From Thermoplasmata archaeon (GTDB taxonomy: Archaea; Thermoplasmatota; Thermoplasmata; Thermoplasmatales; Thermoplasmataceae), in the NCBI GenBank assembly GCA_021799755.1, contig JAJYZU010000032.1, positions 1-10,079 of the forward strand: DNA of 10,079 nucleotides, in the 5' to 3' direction. Position numbers and translations under genes: made by a program. The notes below the pieces were generated by a model. It saw only the letters and a program-made list of their open reading frames with translations, made no database searches and was not told the DNA's origin. This document shows, piece by piece, positions 6,026-10,079 of this stretch (the first letter of the stretch is position 1; each line of letters starts with the position of its first letter).

Positions 6026-6409
6026 TCAAGAGGTGGTAGAATTAATTTTCCTTATTGCAGCGGGTATCTCCTCAACTGTATTGATTTGGAGATTTCTCCT
6101 GATATATCTACTGAATTCAGAATCGACCTTTGTCCCATGTCCATTGAGGATCATGACGAGTCTGGAGCAAAGTTCCATACCCTTTTTGTCAAAATCGGTT
6201 AAAATGATCACCTCTCTGTATCTCGACGAAATTTCCTCCGCCACCGCCACCAAGGTCTTTCCCTGGTTTATCTGAATGATTGTACCCTTAAAATTCATTG
6301 ATCGGAGGCTCCTGATATCATTTCTGCCCTCAACAACTATTGGTACGGTGAGATTTTTCATGATATACCGGCTAAAAAATTCCATGATCTTCTGCTGTCT
6401 TGGAACCAT
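6026..6409 (-). CDS. Small Toprim-domain protein
   Basis: A 127-residue stand-alone Toprim domain. The metal-binding residues are Glu27 in PIVVEGRNDIRSL (23-35) and the pair Asp72/Asp74 in IILTDFDKKG (68-77), the usual Toprim E and DxD motifs. INQGKTLVAVAEEI (47-60) and the Arg-rich C-terminus (101-120) resemble the small archaeal Toprim proteins of the UPF0292 kind, related to the RNase M5/DnaG Toprim module. Those families act on nucleic acid by metal-dependent cleavage or strand transfer, but the role of this protein is not known. It is upstream of rnz on the same strand with 194 bases between, so co-transcription is possible, though rnz has its own promoter. The ATG at 6409 is directly preceded in frame by TGA; ATG 6385 is an alternative start. 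Confidence 0.78.
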   Translation of the reverse strand: MVPRQQKIMEFFSRYIMKNLTVPIVVEGRNDIRSLRSMNFKGTIIQINQGKTLVAVAEEISSRYREVIILTDFDKKGMELCSRLVMILNGHGTKVDSEFSRYIRRNLQINTVEEIPAAIRKINSTTS

Positions 6410-6421
6410 TCAGATGTACAT
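6410..6421 (-). promoter_or_regulatory. Tripeptide upstream ORF abutting the Toprim gene start
   Basis: On the minus strand ATG TAC ATC TGA (Met-Tyr-Ile-stop) lies directly before the Toprim ATG in the same frame. An AGGTG ribosome-site-like stretch (6427-6431) is five bases ahead of this ATG, but 17 ahead of the Toprim ATG. A ribosome loaded there would translate three codons, stop, and could restart on the adjacent ATG. The arrangement is seen; a regulatory role is a guess. Confidence 0.3.
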
Positions 6422-6435
6422 GGAAACACCTGTAG

Positions 6436-6443
6436 ATAAAATA
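6436..6443 (-). promoter_or_regulatory. Possible TATA box for the Toprim gene
   Basis: TATTTTAT on the minus strand lies about 30 bases before the Toprim ATG. It is a loose consensus match, chosen mainly by position. Confidence 0.25.
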
Positions 6444-6572
6444 GTATGCAGAGTTGGGATCTAGTTCTGATTCATGGGATATATGCTTCAACCCGGATAA
6501 TCCGTCATAGTTCCCCCTTGAATTTTTTTGGAATATTTGAATTTATATTAGAATAAATCATAAAAAAAAGTA

Positions 6573-6582
6573 ATTATAAATA
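6573..6582 (+). promoter_or_regulatory. bcp: TATA box for the peroxiredoxin gene
   Basis: ATTATAAATA lies about 33-42 bases before the bcp ATG at 6615, with a predicted transcript start near 6603. A second TATA-like stretch (ATTTATATTA, 6541-6550) lies further up. T7 (6523-6529) and A8 (6562-6569) runs flank this AT-rich zone. A GGGTTGATG stretch at 6601-6609 may serve as the ribosome site. Confidence 0.5.
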
Positions 6583-6614
6583 ACTGCGTGAAATGACCAC
6601 GGGTTGATGTTAAC

Positions 6615-7082
6615 ATGACTCTGGAAGTAGGTTCCGATGCCCCTGATTTTGAGGGCAAGACTGACAAGGGAACAAATGTTAGACTTTATGACTTGCTTAA
6701 ATCTTCAGAAGTTGTCCTGTACTTTTATCCGAAGGACTCCACTCCAGGTTGCACAGCTGAGGCATGCAGCTTCAGGGACAACTGGGAAGATATTCAGAAG
6801 GCTGGTGCAGTTGTGATCGGCGTCAGCACGGACTCTCTTGATTCCCACAAGAAATTCAGAGACCACTATTCTCTGCCGTTTGATCTGGTTAGTGATCCGG
6901 ATTACAAAATAGGAAAGATGTATGGTCTTCATGGTTTCATTATCAAACCCAGAGTTACATTCGTCATAGACAGAGGGGGAAAGATCAGGCACGTGTATGA
7001 ATCGCAGTTGAATGCGAAGAATCACGTCAGAGAAGCTCTGTCTGCACTCAAGTCCATTCATGCAGGCGAAAGTGGCAGTTAG
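6615..7082 (+). CDS. bcp: Bcp/PrxQ-type thiol peroxidase (peroxiredoxin)
   Basis: It reduces hydrogen peroxide and organic peroxides in the cytoplasm with a thiol donor such as thioredoxin. The 155-residue protein has the thioredoxin-like peroxiredoxin fold: YFYPKDSTPGCTAEACSFRD at 37-55 carries the peroxidatic Cys46 and, five residues on, the resolving Cys51, the spacing typical of the Bcp/PrxQ atypical 2-Cys class. Thr43 of the TPGC loop and Arg113 (KPRVTFVID) complete the catalytic set. VIGVSTDSLDSHKKF (67-81) is also typical. Length is normal and nothing is missing. It is monocistronic with its own promoter, and divergent from the Toprim gene. Its TAG overlaps the lhr TAA on the other strand (TTAG), so the two transcripts must overlap at their ends. 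Confidence 0.94.
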   Translation: MTLEVGSDAPDFEGKTDKGTNVRLYDLLKSSEVVLYFYPKDSTPGCTAEACSFRDNWEDIQKAGAVVIGVSTDSLDSHKKFRDHYSLPFDLVSDPDYKIGKMYGLHGFIIKPRVTFVIDRGGKIRHVYESQLNAKNHVREALSALKSIHAGESGS

Positions 7083-9790
7083 TCCCAGAACCTCTTGTTT
7101 TTAGCATACTCCATCTCCGCATTAAGTATGGCTCTAATAAAATCATCCTCATTCTGGTAAGAAACCTCCAGTAGTCTAGATGCTGTTTCAGGACCTATTC
7201 CATGGGCAGCAAGCGCCATAACAGCAAGTATACCTCTTTCTCTTACGAGATGGGCATTTTTATATAGACGTCTGCTCACAAGCCGGTCTTCCATACTTCC
7301 AGGCTTCCTCAAAACGTCTCTCTCGAAGTCTGATAAGGCAGCAACAAGACTGCTTCCGCAGACTGGGCATTTGATGCTGTCGATATCCCTGACCTTCATG
7401 GTGCGAACATTACCGCATCTGGTGCAAACAAGGGTGGTTTCTTCATTCATTATTCTTCTTCTGATGGAATCAAGGATTGTCTTGGTCGGTTTCAGGGGCA
7501 GAACTCTTTCAGAATAGTGGGTAAGAAAGGCCCTTGATGTTTCTGTAATGTTGTCGTTAAGGGTGAATTCCATCTGACCTGCCCTCAGTTTAATGAGAAA
7601 AGAAGAAACCGCATCCAGATCCATATAATCCCATATCAGTTTGCTGACAGAATCTTTAAAAACAGGAGTCCCAAAATAGGAATCGACGATCTTCTCGAAT
7701 CTGATCCTGCCAATCTCTGCGTCATTGGATATGATTCCAAATTTCCTCGCCTCGTAAAGGAATACCGACGAGAAAAATCTAGAACGTCTGCACAGACCCT
7801 CAACATAAGATTCAAGCCTGTCTGGATCAACGCTTTTTACCACGCCAAGTATTTCCTTTGCGCCCATGTTCCTGGTTGTTCTGAAGTAGATGCTGTAGGG
7901 AGAATAATCCATTTCAATGCTTTCGCCGGTTATCATTGACAGCATTCCTGACATTATCTCTGCAAGCGCAAAATTTCCCTTCGTGCCGAGAAGAATCTGC
8001 ATTATTATTTCTCCATTTCTTGTTTCAATCATTGGTCTGGTTGATCTGCCGAGAATCCCTGAATGCCATTCCCTCAGCGCATTTCTACCAAAATCGTCAA
8101 CCGTGACCTGGAATTCTTTTCCACTCCTTAAAGAGGATACCATCTCCGCCACCACCTGAGGAACAGGTATGTCCTCCCCTGTCCATTTTGGTGCAATTGC
8201 GGCCGTTGCATAGGGTTCCACAAGAATCCTTTCCTTTTCGACCATTCTGGTTCTCCAGGTGGCTCCCTTCATGACAAAATAGCTTCCAGGTTCAATTTCG
8301 TTAACAACGTATCTTTCATCAAGCGTACCAATGAACTTCCTGTTCATCACATCTATTACCTTATAGGTTTTTTCGCTGGGTATCATTGAGATATTTTCAA
8401 TGAAATACGTCAGGGAGGACCCCTTTCTTCCCATCTCATCCCCCTCCACCCAGATTTTCCTGATATTGTGAAGGAAGTCAATGAGAGAAGTGAATTCATC
8501 CTCGCTCATATCCTGATAAGGATATGTTCTCTTTACCAGATCATAAAATTCCCTGATCTTCATTTTTCCGACGCAGTTAAGTTCAGAAATAATCTGGTTG
8601 GCAAGGGTGGCCAGAGATCCTTTTCTGACCCGCACGTCTTCTATGTATCCGGAAAGTGCCAGTTCAGATATTGCAAGCGCTTCTTCCAGCTCTATGACAT
8701 CGTTGCAGACAATAAATCCCTTTGATGTCTTCTTTATCCAATGGCCGGACCTGCCAACCCTCTGAATCAGCCTGTTAACCTGTCTGGGGGAGTTGAATTG
8801 AATCACTAGATCCGCGGAGCCTATGTCTATGCCGAGTTCCAGGGATGAAGTGCAGATCAGGGCTTTTATCTCACCTTTCTTGAAGGCAATCTCTGCAGTT
8901 TCCCGGGTCTCTCTGGAAAGCGATCCATGATGAACCATAATTGGTATATCCCCGAGCCATAATCTCAGCCTGAACGAGAGGTCCTCTGCGACACTCCTGG
9001 TGTTTACAAAGACCAGAGTTCCGTTATGCTCCATTATTCTTTCCCAGATGAATCTGATGGAGCCTGCGTATTGTTCATCACAACCCAGTTTTTCAGCAAG
9101 GTCTTTGTCTCCTTTTGGTGTTAGAGTTACGGAGAGATCAAGTTTCTTGACAGGCGAAGATTCCAGTATTTCAGGAGGCTTGACCGGCGATAGATACTTT
9201 CCCAGTTCCTTTGCATTTCCAATTGTTGCGGAAAGTCCTATCCTCTGGAAACCTCCACAGAGCTTGTCCAGTCTCTCCACGGCAACGGAGAATTGTGAAC
9301 CCCGTTCAGACTGTGCAAGTTCATGCAATTCATCGACAATCAGATATCTGCATGATTTCACGACCTCTCGCAGCCTTTTACCCTTCAGCAGGATCTGGAG
9401 AGACTCAGGTGTTGTGATAAGCACGTCTGCAGGATCAGTTACAATTTTTCTCCTCTCCGTTGCGTTTATATCACTGTGTCTGACCTGTATCCGAATCCCA
9501 AGGTGCCTTCCATAATCCACAAGCCTCCCGAGCATGTCACGGTTAAGCGCTCTGAGAGGAGTTACAAAAATGGTGGAAACCGGTAAAGGTTTATCTCTCA
9601 AAATTTTATGGAATATGGGGAGAATTGCGGCCTCGGTTTTTCCAGAACCAGTTGGAGAAATTAGTATGGCATTGGATCCCCTTAAAATAGAGGGTATTAG
9701 AATTGACTGTGCTTCGGTGGGGTCAGTCATTCCGCGTTCTTCCAGCATTTTTCTTATCCGATCATCCAGCTGGTCAAACACAGTTGTCAA
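7079..9790 (-). CDS. lhr: Lhr-type superfamily 2 helicase with C-terminal zinc ribbon
   Basis: A 903-residue ATP-dependent helicase of the Ski2-like Lhr group, acting on DNA or RNA in repair or RNA metabolism. Helicase motifs are in order: a Q-like motif PTEAQ (24-28), Walker A SPTGSGKT (45-52), TPLRALNRD (77-85), TTPESL (126-131), motif II DELH (153-156, a variant of the usual DEVH), SAT (187-189), NTRS (263-266), SSLELGIDIG (315-324) and QRVGRSGH (343-350). A winged-helix and Lhr-core domain follow to about 780. Then comes a zinc ribbon with Cys789, Cys792, Cys808 and Cys811, and a helical tail with a helix-hairpin-helix-like HGIGPETASRLL (863-874). Zinc-ribbon Lhr proteins are known in archaea; which archaeal subgroup this is I cannot settle. 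TTG 9790 is chosen because GGAGATAG ends two bases before it; GTG 9781 is the alternative. It is converging with bcp. Confidence 0.92.
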   Translation of the reverse strand: MTTVFDQLDDRIRKMLEERGMTDPTEAQSILIPSILRGSNAILISPTGSGKTEAAILPIFHKILRDKPLPVSTIFVTPLRALNRDMLGRLVDYGRHLGIRIQVRHSDINATERRKIVTDPADVLITTPESLQILLKGKRLREVVKSCRYLIVDELHELAQSERGSQFSVAVERLDKLCGGFQRIGLSATIGNAKELGKYLSPVKPPEILESSPVKKLDLSVTLTPKGDKDLAEKLGCDEQYAGSIRFIWERIMEHNGTLVFVNTRSVAEDLSFRLRLWLGDIPIMVHHGSLSRETRETAEIAFKKGEIKALICTSSLELGIDIGSADLVIQFNSPRQVNRLIQRVGRSGHWIKKTSKGFIVCNDVIELEEALAISELALSGYIEDVRVRKGSLATLANQIISELNCVGKMKIREFYDLVKRTYPYQDMSEDEFTSLIDFLHNIRKIWVEGDEMGRKGSSLTYFIENISMIPSEKTYKVIDVMNRKFIGTLDERYVVNEIEPGSYFVMKGATWRTRMVEKERILVEPYATAAIAPKWTGEDIPVPQVVAEMVSSLRSGKEFQVTVDDFGRNALREWHSGILGRSTRPMIETRNGEIIMQILLGTKGNFALAEIMSGMLSMITGESIEMDYSPYSIYFRTTRNMGAKEILGVVKSVDPDRLESYVEGLCRRSRFFSSVFLYEARKFGIISNDAEIGRIRFEKIVDSYFGTPVFKDSVSKLIWDYMDLDAVSSFLIKLRAGQMEFTLNDNITETSRAFLTHYSERVLPLKPTKTILDSIRRRIMNEETTLVCTRCGNVRTMKVRDIDSIKCPVCGSSLVAALSDFERDVLRKPGSMEDRLVSRRLYKNAHLVRERGILAVMALAAHGIGPETASRLLEVSYQNEDDFIRAILNAEMEYAKNKRFWD

Positions 9791-9792
9791 TT

Positions 9793-9800
9793 CTATCTCC
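9793..9800 (-). promoter_or_regulatory. lhr: Ribosome binding site that sets the lhr TTG start
   Basis: GGAGATAG on the minus strand, close before the TTG at 9790, is the best ribosome-site match near the N-terminus. It favours TTG over the GTG at 9781, which would sit about 13 bases from GGAGAT. Confidence 0.5.
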
Positions 9801-9830
9801 TATAACTTTAAGATCCAGATTACACACCAA

Positions 9831-9840
9831 CTTAATAATT
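9831..9840 (-). promoter_or_regulatory. Possible TATA box for lhr
   Basis: AATTATTAAG on the minus strand lies about 45 bases before the lhr start, which would place the transcript start near 9808. The match to consensus is only fair and other AT-rich stretches lie nearby (for example around 9875-9885). Confidence 0.25.
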
Positions 9841-9924
9841 CCCATGAATTGTATGACAGGGACAAAATCCGTGAATAAGCTTAATGGTCGGAACAGGTTG
9901 AATCACACAAATATTGTAATTCAT

Positions 9925-9930
9925 AAAAAA
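9925..9930 (-). terminator. T-tract terminator after the Asp-rich mini-ORF
   Basis: Six T in a row on the minus strand, in a pyrimidine-rich TCTTCTTTTTTATG context, 18 bases after the mini-ORF stop. Archaeal RNA polymerase ends at such runs, so the mini-ORF could be its own short transcript of roughly 110 bases. Confidence 0.35.
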
Positions 9931-9947
9931 GAAGACCTGATGGCTAT

Positions 9948-10022
9948 CTAAAAGTCATCATCGTCATCTGAATCATCGTCATCATCATCGTCGTAGTCTT
10001 TCATCGCGATGAAAGCCAACAT
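9948..10022 (-). CDS. Asp-rich 24-residue peptide (unrecognised mini-protein)
   Basis: I do not recognise this gene. It would encode 24 residues: a short hydrophobic start (MLAFIAMK), then DY, seven Asp, Ser, five Asp and a final Phe. Thirteen of 24 residues are Asp, encoded by a mix of eight GAT and five GAC. Support for expression is a TATA-like ATTTATAG-type box (10056-10065), a strong GGGAGGGGGT ribosome site (10031-10040) eight bases before the ATG, an in-frame TAA directly before it, and a T6 run just after. All three minus frames close between the window end and about 10042, so it is not simply the tail of a larger gene. A second ATG (codon 7) would give an 18-residue form. It lies upstream of lhr on the same strand with 157 bases between. 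The acidic tail ending in Phe recalls SSB-type C-terminal tips, but that is only a resemblance. It may be noncoding instead. Confidence 0.4.
   Translation of the reverse strand: MLAFIAMKDYDDDDDDDSDDDDDF
9998..10015. repeat. 18-bp perfect palindrome inside the mini-ORF
   Basis: CTTTCATCGCGATGAAAG reads the same on both strands, with nine-base half sites and no spacer. It covers codons 3-9 of the Asp-rich mini-ORF. It could be a dimeric protein's binding site, downstream of the predicted transcript start, or an RNA hairpin or dimerisation element. Confidence 0.6.
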
Positions 10023-10030
10023 TTAGAGAC

Positions 10031-10040
10031 ACCCCCTCCC
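10031..10040 (-). promoter_or_regulatory. Strong ribosome binding site before the Asp-rich mini-ORF
   Basis: GGGAGGGGGT on the minus strand sits eight bases before the ATG at 10022. It is the longest purine-rich GGAGG-like site in the window, and is the main reason to take the short ORF seriously. Confidence 0.5.
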
Positions 10041-10055
10041 ACTAAATTCTTTTTG

Positions 10056-10065
10056 CTATAAATAA
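10056..10065 (-). promoter_or_regulatory. TATA box upstream of the Asp-rich mini-ORF
   Basis: TTATTTATAG on the minus strand, preceded by an A/T-rich stretch, lies about 35-43 bases before the ATG at 10022. The predicted transcript start near 10034 would fall within or next to the ribosome site, leaving a very short leader. Confidence 0.5.
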
Positions 10066-10079
10066 TTTATTTGAATTTC

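Noticed and set aside
6705..7061. Open frame of 118 codons on the minus strand
   Set aside because: Antisense to bcp, whose catalytic motifs fix the coding strand; the product looks random.
9000..9515. Open frame of 171 codons on the plus strand
   Set aside because: It lies wholly antisense to the well-conserved helicase core of lhr and its product (Ser/Arg/Pro-rich) shows no domain; it is a shadow of lhr codon use.
9844..9951. Plus-strand ORF of about 35 codons in the lhr upstream gap
   Set aside because: It has no ribosome site or TATA box in place, no recognisable composition, and overlaps the minus-strand upstream region of lhr.
9957..9992. ATC/GTC trinucleotide stretch as a microsatellite or CRISPR-like repeat
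   Set aside because: The triplets are irregular, there are no spacers, and a reading frame with its own start signals explains them better.
9948..10022. Box C/D small RNA in the Asp-rich region
   Set aside because: GATGATGA motifs resemble C boxes on the minus strand, but no CTGA D box is present there in a proper place.

Overview
The window looks like the chromosome of a Thermoplasmatales-type archaeon (Euryarchaeota). The reasons are AT-rich TATA boxes about 25-40 bases ahead of genes, GTG/TTG starts with GGTGA- or GGAG-like ribosome sites, heavy use of AGA/AGG and ATA codons, and archaeal-type genes: an Lhr helicase with a C-terminal zinc ribbon, a long-form tRNase Z, a small Toprim protein, an archaeal-type dUTPase and a DtxR regulator. 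I see no insertion sequence, CRISPR array, tRNA or rRNA. No gap between genes exceeds about 210 bases.

Layout. Bases 1-92 hold a promoter with an inverted repeat over its TATA box. Bases 93-2298 (+) are an aromatic amino acid cluster: a chorismate mutase with an unrecognised C-terminal domain, a short prephenate dehydrogenase (tyrA), and a Thermotoga-type DAHP synthase. DAHP synthase starts the shikimate pathway. The other two act after chorismate on the tyrosine branch (the mutase also serves phenylalanine), so the cluster brackets the pathway and is plausibly co-regulated.

Bases 2412-4897 (+) are a second tight cluster with overlapping genes: an NCS1 purine/pyrimidine-type permease, a dUTPase of the dCTP-deaminase fold, and a DtxR/MntR-family metalloregulator. 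It may link nucleobase uptake, dUTP control and metal sensing. Converging on it is tRNase Z (rnz, minus, 4881-5831), which processes tRNA 3' ends. Upstream of rnz lies a small Toprim protein (minus, 6026-6409) with a tripeptide ORF directly before its start. Divergent from that is a 2-Cys Bcp-type peroxiredoxin (+, 6615-7082), whose stop codon interlocks with that of a 903-residue Lhr-type helicase (minus, 7079-9790).

Upstream of lhr on the same strand (9948-10022) is a very short ORF for an Asp-rich 24-residue peptide. It has its own TATA box, a strong ribosome site, an 18-bp perfect palindrome inside its 5' end and a T-rich end. This, the mutase C-terminal domain and the permease/dUTPase/DtxR cluster are the parts least explained by known biology. 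The rest is ordinary housekeeping.
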